A stretch of 49,882 nucleotides of DNA from Asanoa iriomotensis (GCF_016862515.1 NZ_BONC01000060.1:1-49882); one strand, 5' to 3'. Shown: positions 25,047 through 32,935, numbered from the stretch's first letter. A program made the numbers and translations. The notes: generated from the sequence alone by a model not told the origin.

Positions 25047-25766
25047 TCAGCGGGATTTGCCGGGGCTACGGCGGGTCAACAGGAAAACCAGTCCGAATAC
25101 GCAAAGAACACCGACGAGTCCGGCGATCCACCACGCGTTGCCGAAGGAGGCTTTGCCGGTGCGGTTGTTCGCGGCGAGCCGGGCGTCGAGCTCGGCCTGG
25201 TCGGCGCCGCTGACGTCGGGCGGGCCGGAGCTCGCGCCGGCCGACGGCGGCTGCCCGGAGGCGCTCGGCGAGGCCCCGCCGGCGGACGGGTCCGCGGGGG
25301 CGCCGGCGGGGCGGCCGGTGCGCCAGCGGGCGCCGGAGACCGTGATCGGGGTGACGAACCGCTCCGGGTGCATCCCCTGGGCCACGCTGTAGCACTCGAC
25401 CACGACCTGCCACTCGCCGTCGGTCGGCCGCACGTTGCCCAGCGCCATGGCGAACGACCGGTTCGGCTTGGCGGTCACGGCCTTCGTGTCGTAGCCGCCG
25501 TCCCGCAGCGGCGTGGCCACGTTGGCGTACGGGCCGCCGACCGGGCCGATCCGGACCGCCGCGTCGGAGCCGTACCCGGCCGGGCAGGGCGCGCTCGCGG
25601 CGGCGGAGGCGAAGATCGGGTTCGTGTCGACCGAGCCGGAGGTCTGCGACAGCCGCACCTGGCCGAGCGGCGCCGCCAAGGCCGGCGCGGGCAGGGCGAG
25701 GGCGGTGACGGCAAGTGTGCCGGCGGCCGCCACGGCGGCCGCGATGCGGCGAAGGTGTCGGTTCAC
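25047..25766 (-). CDS. Secreted protein with the shared N-terminal domain and C-terminal membrane anchor
   Basis: 239 residues from a GTG at 25766. A signal peptide (AAAGTLAVTALALPAPALA) is followed by the same domain of about 115 residues found in the genes at 11700 and 14798: VRLSQTSGSVDTNPIF, PCPAGYG, GGPYANVATPL, KPNRSFAMALG and VVVECYSV. Both conserved Cys residues are kept. A Pro/Ser/Gly linker leads to one membrane helix (about 208-230) and a basic end. It has no Ig repeats, WxL or sorting motif. It lies just upstream of the pst operon on the same strand. The domain is not one I can name. Confidence 0.7.
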   Translation of the reverse strand: MNRHLRRIAAAVAAAGTLAVTALALPAPALAAPLGQVRLSQTSGSVDTNPIFASAAASAPCPAGYGSDAAVRIGPVGGPYANVATPLRDGGYDTKAVTAKPNRSFAMALGNVRPTDGEWQVVVECYSVAQGMHPERFVTPITVSGARWRTGRPAGAPADPSAGGASPSASGQPPSAGASSGPPDVSGADQAELDARLAANNRTGKASFGNAWWIAGLVGVLCVFGLVFLLTRRSPGKSR

Positions 25767-25843
25767 ACCGCCGGTCTAGTCAGCGCCGACGACCGCCGGC
25801 GATCGGGCCGGCGCGCGCCAGACGGCGCGGAGGTGAACAGGAC

Positions 25844-25874
25844 GGAGCGCCTGCCAGCAAGAGGCGGGCGCTCC
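25844..25874 (-). terminator. Hairpin downstream of the PHP gene
   Basis: GGAGCGCC (25844-25851) pairs with GGCGCTCC (25867-25874). The helix extends inward through TGCC (25852-25855) and GGCG (25863-25866) with one wobble pair, leaving a 7-nt loop. It starts 9 bp past the PHP stop. There is no U-run, which is common for GC-rich actinobacterial terminators. Confidence 0.55.
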
Positions 25875-25883
25875 AGGTGACGG

Positions 25884-27113
25884 TCAGGGCTGGAGCCACC
25901 ACGGGCTCGAGTAGGCCACGCCGAAGTCGTTGCACGGGTGGCCGGCCGGGCCGGGCGACGGGTTGGGCCGGCTCGGGTCGGAGACCCGCAGCACGACCCA
26001 GTTGCCGTCGGCCACGTTCAGCGGCACGGTGAACGTGGCGACGGAGCCGGCGGTCGTCTCGATCACGTCGACCACCCGCGGCGCCCGGGTGTCGGGGCGC
26101 AGCACCTGGATGTGCAGCGGCTTGCCGACCCACTCCGGGCCACGGTCGAGGTCGACCTGGAACTGCACGGCGCCCGAGGTGATGCCGAGGACTCCGCCCA
26201 TCCGGATACCGCCGGCGGTGGCGTCGAGGCGGAAGCCGCTCTCCCGGGTGGCGAAGAAGCGCCGGGCCCGCATGGCGGCCAGCACCTCGTTGCGGGTGTT
26301 GCCGGTGACCCACAGGCCGGCCCGGCCCAGGCCCTCCTGGAAGCCCCAGTTGGTGCCGTGCTCGTCGGTGACGCCGATCAGCCCGGTGCGCCAACCCGCG
26401 TTGAGACAGGCGACCAGCGGCGAGGAGCCGGTGCTGGACCAGCCGTCGAACAGGTAGTCGTCGCCGCGGTTGAAGATCTCCATGCTGACCATCTGCTCGC
26501 GGGCGCCGCTGTTGAAGCTGAAGTTGTCGAAGCGCAGGATCTCGCGGCCCGGGTGGTTGAAGCCGGCGACGCCGCCGCGCCCGGCCAGCCAACCGAAGAA
26601 CCGGCTCATGCTGCTCGCGCCGGCCAGGTCGACGAAGTCGTTGGTGAACCAGACGTTGGCGTGGCCGAGCAGCGGGTGGGTCCACTCGAAGCCGCGCAGC
26701 GCGGTGTAGCTGCCCGGCACGTTGGCGGCGTCGGCCAGCGCGCCGGCCCGGTTCCACTCGGACCGACTCAGCCCCTCGATCGCGAAGAGCGTGGCGTGGT
26801 CGGTGAGGGCGGCGACGTCGAGGCCGGCGTCGCGCATCGAGCCGAAGACGAGGTCGGGGTTGCCGTCGCCGTCGGACATCAGGCTGTGGTTGTGCAGGTC
26901 GCCGTGCACCAGCGTGGTGCCCTGGGTGATCCGGGAGGCCCGGTCCGCGCCGGCGGCGAGGCCGGGCGCGACCTGGACCCGTGCGGCCTGTGCGGCGCCG
27001 GGCGCGGCACCGAGCAGGATCAGGCCGCCCGCGCCGGCCAGCAGGCCGCGCCGGCTCAGGTTGCCGTGGTCGTCGTGTCCGTGGGTGTGGTGGTGTCCGT
27101 GGTGTCCGCTCAC
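25884..27113 (-). CDS. Tat-exported PHP-family (CehA/McbA-type) metallohydrolase
   Basis: 409 residues from a GTG at 27113. Residues 1-18 are extremely His-rich (nine His), followed by a Tat signal, LSRRGLLAGAGGLILLG, cut near AAQA-A. The mature protein has the PHP metal site: HGDLHNHSLMSDG, DVAALTDHATLF, GFEWTHPLLGHANV, AGFNHPGRE and GVTDEHGTNWG. Family members hydrolyse phosphoesters or related bonds using a metal cluster; Tat export suits a cofactor loaded in the cytoplasm. The C-terminal 100 residues look like a beta-sandwich. Its neighbours give no substrate. The His-rich leader could bind metal before export. Confidence 0.8.
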   Translation of the reverse strand: MSGHHGHHHTHGHDDHGNLSRRGLLAGAGGLILLGAAPGAAQAARVQVAPGLAAGADRASRITQGTTLVHGDLHNHSLMSDGDGNPDLVFGSMRDAGLDVAALTDHATLFAIEGLSRSEWNRAGALADAANVPGSYTALRGFEWTHPLLGHANVWFTNDFVDLAGASSMSRFFGWLAGRGGVAGFNHPGREILRFDNFSFNSGAREQMVSMEIFNRGDDYLFDGWSSTGSSPLVACLNAGWRTGLIGVTDEHGTNWGFQEGLGRAGLWVTGNTRNEVLAAMRARRFFATRESGFRLDATAGGIRMGGVLGITSGAVQFQVDLDRGPEWVGKPLHIQVLRPDTRAPRVVDVIETTAGSVATFTVPLNVADGNWVVLRVSDPSRPNPSPGPAGHPCNDFGVAYSSPWWLQP

Positions 27114-27180
27114 GGATCCCAGTCGACCCGACCATCCACAACGCGTCGATACATGTAGATGTCTTGGTGGCGAACTCCGG

Positions 27181-28410
27181 CTACATCGCAGCGCGGGCGA
27201 GGAGCACGTCGCGCTCCTTGGCGTTGCGGGCCAGCGTGGCGGCGCGGGCGAACTCGGCCCGGGCCTCCGCGTCGCGGCCGAGGCGCCGCAGCAGGTCACC
27301 GCGGACGGCCGGGAGCAGGTGGTAGTCGCGCAGCTCGCCGTCGAGCCCGTCGACGATCGCCAGCCCGCGCTCGGGGCCGAACGCCATCGCCACGGCGACC
27401 GCGCGGTTGAGCTCGACCACGGGCGTCGGGGTCTGGCGGACCAGGAGCTCGTAGAGGCCGGCGATCTGCACCCAGTCGGTGTCGTCGGGGTCGCCCGCCC
27501 GCGCGTGGGTGGCGGCGATCGCGGCCTGCAGCACGTAGGGCCCGGGCGCTTCGGTGGAGCGCTGTGCGTTGAGCAGGGCGGCGAAACCGCTGCGGATCAG
27601 CTCCCGGTCCCACCGGTCGCGGTCCTGCTCGAGCAGCGGCACCGGCTCGCCGCCGGGACCGAGCCGCGCGGCCATCCGCGAGGCGTGCAGCTCCATCAGG
27701 GCGACCAGACCGTGCACCTCGGGCTCGTCGGGGGCCAGCCCGGCCAGCATCCGGCCGAGCCGGACGGCCTCCATGGCCAGGGCAGGCCGCATCCAGTCGT
27801 CGCCCGCCGTCGCGGCGTACCCCTCATTGAAGATCAGATAAATGGTTTCGAGGACGGCGGCCAGCCGCGCCGTGCGTTCCTCGGGCGGCGGCACCTCGAA
27901 CGGGATCTTGCGGTCGCCGAGGGTGCGCTTGGCGCGGGAGATCCGCTGCCCGATCGTCGGCTCGGGCACGAGGAACGCGCGGGCGATCTCGGCGGTGGTC
28001 AGGCCACCGATCATCCGGAGTGTGAGCGCGACGCTGGCCTCGCGGGACAGCGCGGGATGACAGGCGATGAAGATCAGCCGGAGTACGTCGTCGCCGATGT
28101 CGGTCTCGTCGGGGATGTCGTCGACGTGGTGCTGCTGCTGCTCGGCGGCGCGGCCCAGCTCGGCCAGGTTGGCACGCAGCCGGTCGTCGCGGCGCAGCCG
28201 GTCGATCGCCCGGTGCTTGGCGGTGAGCATCAGCCAACCGCCGGGGTTGGCCGGCACGCCTTTGCCGGGCCACTCCTCGAGCGCGGCGAGCAGGGCATCC
28301 TGGGCCAGGTCTTCGGCGAGCCCGACGTCGCGGACGAGCCGGGTCAGGGCGGCGACGATCCGCGCGGACTCGTCCTTCCAGACCGCCGCGACGGTGGCCC
28401 GCGGGTCCAT
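27181..28410 (-). CDS. ECF42-type RNA polymerase sigma factor with C-terminal DUF6596 region
   Basis: 409 residues. Region 2 (VWKDESARIVAALTRLV, DLAQDALLAALEEW, GWLMLTAKHRAIDRLRR) and region 4 (LTLRMIGGLTTAEIARAF, ISRAKRTL) are clear. A C-terminal helical extension of about 220 residues (IYLIFNEGYAATAG, ELNRAVAVAMAFGPE) is the tetratricopeptide-like DUF6596 part of ECF42 factors. These have no anti-sigma factor and are usually paired with a DGPF/YciI protein, here encoded 4 bp upstream. The ATG at 28410 is chosen. It likely directs transcription of stress or detoxification genes, perhaps including its own operon. Confidence 0.92.
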   Translation of the reverse strand: MDPRATVAAVWKDESARIVAALTRLVRDVGLAEDLAQDALLAALEEWPGKGVPANPGGWLMLTAKHRAIDRLRRDDRLRANLAELGRAAEQQQHHVDDIPDETDIGDDVLRLIFIACHPALSREASVALTLRMIGGLTTAEIARAFLVPEPTIGQRISRAKRTLGDRKIPFEVPPPEERTARLAAVLETIYLIFNEGYAATAGDDWMRPALAMEAVRLGRMLAGLAPDEPEVHGLVALMELHASRMAARLGPGGEPVPLLEQDRDRWDRELIRSGFAALLNAQRSTEAPGPYVLQAAIAATHARAGDPDDTDWVQIAGLYELLVRQTPTPVVELNRAVAVAMAFGPERGLAIVDGLDGELRDYHLLPAVRGDLLRRLGRDAEARAEFARAATLARNAKERDVLLARAAM

Positions 28411-28414
28411 CGGG

Positions 28415-28741
28415 CTACTCCGGGCCGTAGACCTGGCGCAGGTCGCCCTCGCCGTCGCCCTGGATGGCGAAGAACCGCCGGCTGAGCGCGATGGCCTCGT
28501 CCTTGGACCCGACGTCGACCAGCGCGAAGCTGATGATCGTCTCCTTGGTCTCGGGAAAGGGCCCGTCGACCACGGTCACCTTGCCGTTCCGGGCGCTGAC
28601 ATGGGTGCCGTCCATGGCGAGCCCGCCGGTGGCGATCAGGATGCCGGCCTTGGACATCTCTTCGACGAACTTGCCCATCTCGGCGTAAAGCTCCTGGTCG
28701 GGCGGCCGGACGGGAGCGTTGAGCGTCATCAGGTAGCGCAC
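28415..28741 (-). CDS. YciI/DGPF-domain protein, partner of the ECF42 sigma factor
   Basis: 108 residues with the hallmark VVDGPFPETKE and the family start MRYLMTLNAP. The GTG at 28741 is chosen over an ATG at 28729 because it gives the full first strand. DGPF proteins are dimeric ferredoxin-like small proteins that nearly always accompany ECF42 sigma factors and are usually their targets. It is co-transcribed with the sigma factor gene 4 bp downstream. Biochemical role unknown. Confidence 0.88.
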   Translation of the reverse strand: MRYLMTLNAPVRPPDQELYAEMGKFVEEMSKAGILIATGGLAMDGTHVSARNGKVTVVDGPFPETKETIISFALVDVGSKDEAIALSRRFFAIQGDGEGDLRQVYGPE

Positions 28742-28764
28742 CTGAGAAATCTAGCCGAGGGGTG

Positions 28765-28834
28765 TGTCGAAATCCGCCCGGCCCGTTCGCGGCACAGGTG
28801 TGGAGGCGGACAGGCCGCCGCCCGGTGGTGTCGA
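28765..28834 (+). promoter_or_regulatory. Two TGTCGA elements in the divergent YciI/DHFR-like region
   Basis: TGTCGA occurs at 28765-28770 and 28829-28834 on the plus strand, upstream of the DHFR-like gene. I recall TGTCGA as the -35-type element of ECF42-dependent promoters. The first copy is followed 13 bp later by CGTTC. This would make the DHFR-like gene a possible ECF42 target. The evidence is weak. Confidence 0.25.
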
Positions 28835-28846
28835 GGAGGCACGGAA

Positions 28847-29386
28847 ATGCGCACGATCACGGTGGGTCAGTTCATCTCCCTGGACGGCGTGGTGGAGTCG
28901 CCGGAGAAGTGGCACATGCCGTACGTGGACCAGGAGATGATGTCCGCCATCTTTTCCGACCCGGCGGACACGCTCCTGCTGGGCCGGGTGACCTACGAGA
29001 GCTTCGCGGGCGCGTTCGCCAACCTGGCGGACGACGACCCGATCGGCGGCCCGATGAACCGGCCGGAGAAGGTCGTGGTCTCCCGCAGCCTGTCGTCGTT
29101 GGCCTGGCGCAACTCCCGCCTGCTGCCGGACGGCGACGTGGCGACGCGGGTGGCGGACCTCAAGGCGGGCCCGGGCGGCCCGATCTCGGTGACCGGCAGC
29201 ACCACCCTGGTCCGCACGCTGTTGCGCGCGGGCCTGATCGACCGCCTGAGCCTCCTGATCCACCCGATCGTCGTGGGCGCGGGCACCCGCCTCTTCGAGG
29301 ACGACGGTCCCCAGGTCCGCCTGACGCTCGAGAAGTGCGACGTGTTCGCCTCGGGGGTGACGCACCAGACCTACAAAGTGGGCTGA
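28847..29386 (+). CDS. Dihydrofolate reductase family protein (RibD C-terminal type)
   Basis: 179 residues with GAGGAGG just upstream of the ATG. The opening ITVGQFISLDGVVESPE, the TLLLGRVTYESFAG segment, KVVVSRSLSS and the nucleotide-binding GPISVTGSTTLVRTLL fit the NADPH-dependent RibD_C/DHFR-like reductases common in actinobacteria. The ending IHPIVVGAGTRLFED is also typical. Substrates of this subgroup are unknown. It is divergent from the YciI-ECF42 pair and may be controlled by it. Confidence 0.88.
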   Translation: MRTITVGQFISLDGVVESPEKWHMPYVDQEMMSAIFSDPADTLLLGRVTYESFAGAFANLADDDPIGGPMNRPEKVVVSRSLSSLAWRNSRLLPDGDVATRVADLKAGPGGPISVTGSTTLVRTLLRAGLIDRLSLLIHPIVVGAGTRLFEDDGPQVRLTLEKCDVFASGVTHQTYKVG

Positions 29387-29420
29387 GGCCGGCAGCGGTG
29401 TCCGCTAAGGTCCGTGGCCG

Positions 29421-30674
29421 ATGCGTGCATTGCTTGCTGATCGACCGTTCGCACTGTTGTTCACCGCCCGCACGATCTCCGTGCTGGGCACCGGCTTCGG
29501 CCGGGTCGCCCTCGCCTTCGCGGTGTTGGCGCTGCCCGGCGCGTCGCCGACGAAGCTCTCCGTCGTACTCGCCTGCCAGGCCCTCCCCCAGCTCGTGCTG
29601 ATCCTGGCCGGCGGCGTGATCGGCGACCGGTTCCCGCGCCGCCGCGTGCTGCTGGCCGCCGAACTCTTCGCCGGCGTCGCCTGGACGGGCCTGGCCCTGA
29701 TGTTCCTCACCGGCCAGGCGCCGCTCACGGCGGTCTGCGTGTTCGCGGCACTGGCCGGGGTCGCCAGTGCCGCGTTCCTGCCGGCGTACGACGGCGTCGT
29801 GCCCGACCTGGTGCCGCCCGAGCGCCGCCAGGACGCCAACGGGCTGCTCCGGATCGGCTTCAACCTCGGGCTGATCCTCGGCCTGTCGCTGGCCGGCACG
29901 ACGGTGGCGCTGTTCGGCGCGGGCTGGGCGGTCACGCTCAACGCCGCGTCGTTCTTCGTGTCCGCGGCGTTGATCGCCGGCATCCGCCGCACCGGGTCCG
30001 CCGCGCCGCGCCCGCCGGCCTCCGTCTGGTCGGAACTGCGCCGCGGCTGGCGCGAGTTCTCCTCGCGCCAATGGCTGTGGGCGGTCGTGGCGCAGTACGC
30101 GTTCGTGGTGGCGGCGATCAACGCCTACGTCGGTGTGTTCGGCCCGCTGCTCACGGTCGAGGGCCTCGGCGGCGCCCAGGCCTGGTCGGCGATCACGGCG
30201 GCCCAGGCGGCGGGCACGTTCCTGGGCGTCGGCATCGCGGTCCGCATCCACCCGCGCCGCCCGGTGCTGGTCGCGGCCCTGGTGACGGCGGTGGCCGCGC
30301 TGCCGATGGCCCTGCTGGCGGCCGCGACCCCGCTCCCGGTGGTGGTGGCCGCCGCGTTCCTAGCCGGCGTCGCCGGCGACATCTTCGGCGTCCTGTGGTC
30401 GACCACCATGCAGCGCGAGGTGCCGGCCGAGGCCCTGTCCCGGGTCAGCTCCTGGGACCTGTTGGGTTCGCTCTCCTTCGCGCCGCTCGGCCTGCTGGTC
30501 GCCGGGCCGATCGCGGGCCTGACCGGCACACCGGCGGCCCTGTGGGGCTGCGCCGCCCTGGTCGTGCTGGCAACCGCGGGCGCGGCACTCGCCCCGGGCG
30601 TCCGCGGCCTGCGCGCTCCAGCCCACCAACCGGTGCAACGCGAAACGGCCCGAGAACAGGCCGAAATCTCCTGA
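29421..30674 (+). CDS. MFS transporter (efflux type)
   Basis: 417 residues with about 12 membrane segments. The start LLADRPFALLFTARTISVLG and the loop GDRFPRRRVLLAAEL are typical of actinobacterial drug-efflux MFS proteins. It follows the DHFR-like gene by 34 bp and may share its transcript. A GC-rich hairpin lies about 26 bp after its stop. Substrate unknown; no dedicated regulator adjoins it. Confidence 0.88.
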   Translation: MRALLADRPFALLFTARTISVLGTGFGRVALAFAVLALPGASPTKLSVVLACQALPQLVLILAGGVIGDRFPRRRVLLAAELFAGVAWTGLALMFLTGQAPLTAVCVFAALAGVASAAFLPAYDGVVPDLVPPERRQDANGLLRIGFNLGLILGLSLAGTTVALFGAGWAVTLNAASFFVSAALIAGIRRTGSAAPRPPASVWSELRRGWREFSSRQWLWAVVAQYAFVVAAINAYVGVFGPLLTVEGLGGAQAWSAITAAQAAGTFLGVGIAVRIHPRRPVLVAALVTAVAALPMALLAAATPLPVVVAAAFLAGVAGDIFGVLWSTTMQREVPAEALSRVSSWDLLGSLSFAPLGLLVAGPIAGLTGTPAALWGCAALVVLATAGAALAPGVRGLRAPAHQPVQRETAREQAEIS

Positions 30675-30700
30675 CGACCCTCAGCGATCCCGGATGTTGG

Positions 30701-30720
30701 CGCGCCGCGTTACCGGCGCG
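30701..30720 (+). terminator. Hairpin after the MFS gene
   Basis: CGCGCCG (30701-30707) pairs with CGGCGCG (30714-30720) around the loop CGTTAC. It lies 27 bp downstream of the MFS stop and about 105 bp before the GNAT start. No U-tract is present. Confidence 0.4.
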
Positions 30721-30824
30721 AACCATCCGCGGCGGCCGGCGTCAGCCCCGTGGGCGTGCCGGCGCAGTCCGCGGGTTGGCAATCCGAGTGGCGGCCGGCG
30801 GTGAGGTGGGGCATTCTGCTCGCC

Positions 30825-31286
30825 ATGGTGGATCTTCGCGTGTTGGCCGAGGACGATTGGAAGCTCTGGCGCGAGTTGCGGCTGGCCGCGCTCGCGGAGG
30901 CGCCCTACGCGTTCGGGTCCACGCTCGCCGGCTGGCAGGACGCCGTGGAGGAGCAGTGGCGTCAGCGGTTGCGCATCCCGGGGGCGCGCGACCTGGTCGC
31001 CTTTCTCGGCGACCAACCCGTCGGCATGGCCAGCGGCGTGCCCACCGGCGACGGTGCGGTCGAGGTCATCTCCGTCTGGGTGAGCCCGGCCGGGCGCGGT
31101 CGCGGTGTCGGTGACGCCCTGCTCGACGGCATCGTGCGCTGGGCCGCCGAGTCCGGGGCGTCCGCGGTGCGGCTCTCGGTCAAGGCCGACAACGCCGCCG
31201 CGACGAAGCTCTACGAGCGCGCCGGGTTCGTCCATGTCGGACCGAACCCGGCGGATCCCGACGAGGTGCTGATGGAGCGCGCCTGA
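30825..31286 (+). CDS. GNAT family N-acetyltransferase
   Basis: 153 residues from the ATG at 30825; a longer in-frame start at 30750 lacks a plausible domain. The acetyl-CoA motif is VSPAGRGRGVGDALLDGI, followed by VRLSVKADNAAATKLYERAG, the usual motif B of this fold. It should transfer an acetyl group to an amine; the substrate is unknown. It stands alone and its stop directly abuts the stop of the convergent WxLIP gene with no spacer. Confidence 0.9.
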   Translation: MVDLRVLAEDDWKLWRELRLAALAEAPYAFGSTLAGWQDAVEEQWRQRLRIPGARDLVAFLGDQPVGMASGVPTGDGAVEVISVWVSPAGRGRGVGDALLDGIVRWAAESGASAVRLSVKADNAAATKLYERAGFVHVGPNPADPDEVLMERA

Positions 31287-32291
31287 TCAGCGGTGCCGCG
31301 GTCGGTAGCGGGTGCCGTCGACGTCCCGCGCCGACATCCGGCGGCGGCGCACCAGCACCAGGAGAGCCAGAGCCGCGACCAGCACCGCCCCGATGATCGG
31401 GCCGACCCAGGTCCACCAGTTCTCGACCACCTTGGCGACCATGCTCAGGCCCGGCGCCGCGATGACCACCGCGAAGTCGCGCTGGTGCTTGACCGTGCCG
31501 CTGGCCAGCGACAGGTCCAGCCGCCACTCGCCGTCCGGCAGCTTCGCGTCCAGGGCCGCCACCACGATCCCGCTCGCGCCCGGTGCGAGGGTCGCCGCGG
31601 TGGCCAACCGGTAGGGGCCCGCCCGCATGTTGCCCGGCCCGGACGAGAGGTTGAGCGTGCCGCTGATGTCCAGGGCCCGCTCGCCCGTGTTGCGCACCAG
31701 CGCCGAGATCCGCGGCACCCCGTCCGCCCCCCGGGCAGCGGTGACCTCGCCGATGTCGAAGCTGGAGACCGGCTCGCCACCGGGACCGACGCTGAGATAG
31801 ACCCGGATCCCGGCCCGCCGGACCGCACCGATGTTGCCGTGCTTGTCGGGCGCGGCCCGCGTCTCGGCCCAGAGCACCGCGTACCGCTCGCCCCGCGACG
31901 CCTGCTTCGGCACCGTGATCGTCGCCTCGACCTCCAGGCTCTCGCCCGGGCCCAGGGTGCCCTTGGACGTGGACAGCGTCGTCCACGACGTCAGTTCGTT
32001 GCCCTCGCGTTCGCTGCCGAACGCGAACTCGTTGTCCCGGATGTCGGCCGCACCGGGATAGATCTCGAACTCCCGGGTCTCGTCCGTGCGGTTGACCACC
32101 TCGAAGTGCCGGCTGATCCGCGTGCCGGGCGACAGGTGGTCCACGATGTACATGTGCGCCCGCGGGTCGTCGCGGCGTGCCACGGGCGCTTCGAGCAGCC
32201 GGATGCCCACCTGGTTGTCGTCCGCGGCGGCCGAGGACGACGGAACGACGACCGCGGCCACGAGGGCCGCGATCGCCACTGCCAGGTGCAA
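31287..32291 (-). CDS. Second WxL-interacting protein (DUF916-like), membrane anchored
   Basis: About 334 residues. The extracellular part has GTRISRHFEVVNRTDETREF, DNEFAFGSEREGNE, VPKQASRGERYAVLWAET and VRNTGERALDISGTLNL, the two-domain pattern of WxLIP/DUF916 proteins. A membrane helix (about 283-305) and RRRRMSARD tail follow. The start is doubtful. TTG at 32291 gives a signal peptide with no basic residue, while an in-frame ATT at 32309 would add the basic segment IRWRDR and make a normal one. It follows the small WxL-domain gene by 4 bp, or overlaps it if ATT is used. It should anchor that protein to the surface. Confidence 0.75.
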   Translation of the reverse strand: MHLAVAIAALVAAVVVPSSSAAADDNQVGIRLLEAPVARRDDPRAHMYIVDHLSPGTRISRHFEVVNRTDETREFEIYPGAADIRDNEFAFGSEREGNELTSWTTLSTSKGTLGPGESLEVEATITVPKQASRGERYAVLWAETRAAPDKHGNIGAVRRAGIRVYLSVGPGGEPVSSFDIGEVTAARGADGVPRISALVRNTGERALDISGTLNLSSGPGNMRAGPYRLATAATLAPGASGIVVAALDAKLPDGEWRLDLSLASGTVKHQRDFAVVIAAPGLSMVAKVVENWWTWVGPIIGAVLVAALALLVLVRRRRMSARDVDGTRYRPRHR

Positions 32292-32295
32292 CCGG

Positions 32296-32835
32296 TCACG
32301 CCACCGAATGGGTCACCGTTCCCGAGTACGTGCCGGCCACCGCGGCCGCGGGCACGGCAATCGAGAGGGTCGGGTTCCAGGTGGCCGAGTTGGAGCCGAC
32401 CGCCGTGGCGGTGTAGGCGGTGCGCGGTGCGCCGAGGGTGCCGGGAACGCCCGTCACCGGCACCGGCACGCCCGTGGTCGCGGTCGGCGTGCCAGCGGTG
32501 TACGTCGCGTCGACAGCCGGGATCGTCTCGGCCGCGGTCCCACCGCCGGTCGTGTAGGCGGTCGACGAGACGGTGGCGGTCCACGTGGCCGCGAGCAGAC
32601 CGCGCTGGTCGGTGACCGTCACGGGGCCGATCGACCCGCTGACCGTGCCGCCGGAGACGCCGGTGCCGAGGTTGACGGTGACCGGCGCGGTGATGCCCAG
32701 GCCGGCGGCGGTGATCTGGAAGGTGATGCCGGTCGTGGCGGTCGGGCTCGGTGCGACCGCCACAGCGGGCGCGGCGCCGATCGCCATCACGGCAGCGACC
32801 GCCGCGATGGATGCCATGGTGACGCGTTTGCGCAT
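32296..32835 (-). CDS. Small secreted WxL-type domain protein
   Basis: 179 residues from the ATG at 32835 with GAGGAG 8 nt upstream. A signal peptide (MRKRVTMASIAAVAAVM) is cut near PAVAVA. The whole mature part resembles one WxL domain: VTVTDQRGLLAATWTATVSS has the DxRG and Trp85, and the end GTYSGTVTHSV stands where the distal WxL strand lies. The Leu of the first WxL is Ala (WTA), so the motif is degenerate. Its neighbour is a WxL-interacting protein, which strengthens the call. It likely forms a non-covalently held surface protein. The N-terminal region (ITFQITAAGLGITAPV) is the first strand pair. Confidence 0.65.
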   Translation of the reverse strand: MRKRVTMASIAAVAAVMAIGAAPAVAVAPSPTATTGITFQITAAGLGITAPVTVNLGTGVSGGTVSGSIGPVTVTDQRGLLAATWTATVSSTAYTTGGGTAAETIPAVDATYTAGTPTATTGVPVPVTGVPGTLGAPRTAYTATAVGSNSATWNPTLSIAVPAAAVAGTYSGTVTHSVA

Positions 32836-32855
32836 GGAGCTACTCCTCACGAATC

Positions 32856-32872
32856 ACGCCCGGCACGGGCGT
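32856..32872 (-). repeat. Leader hairpin before the small WxL gene
   Basis: ACGCCCG (32856-32862) pairs with CGGGCGT (32866-32872) around a 3-nt loop. It lies in the likely 5' leader, 7 bp upstream of the GAGGAG ribosome site. It may influence translation or mRNA stability. Confidence 0.4.
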
Positions 32873-32906
32873 CACGATGGAAGCTGCTCAATCACCATAA
32901 GAAACG

Positions 32907-32935
32907 CGCATATCACTAAACCGATGATTCACCAA
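32907..32935 (-). promoter_or_regulatory. Candidate promoter of the second WxL operon
   Basis: On the minus strand TTGGTG (complement of 32930-32935) and TATGCG (complement of 32907-32912) are 17 bp apart in an unusually AT-rich stretch (about 32890-32945). Transcription would start about 65 bp before the WxL ATG and include the hairpin at 32856-32872. Confidence 0.4.
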
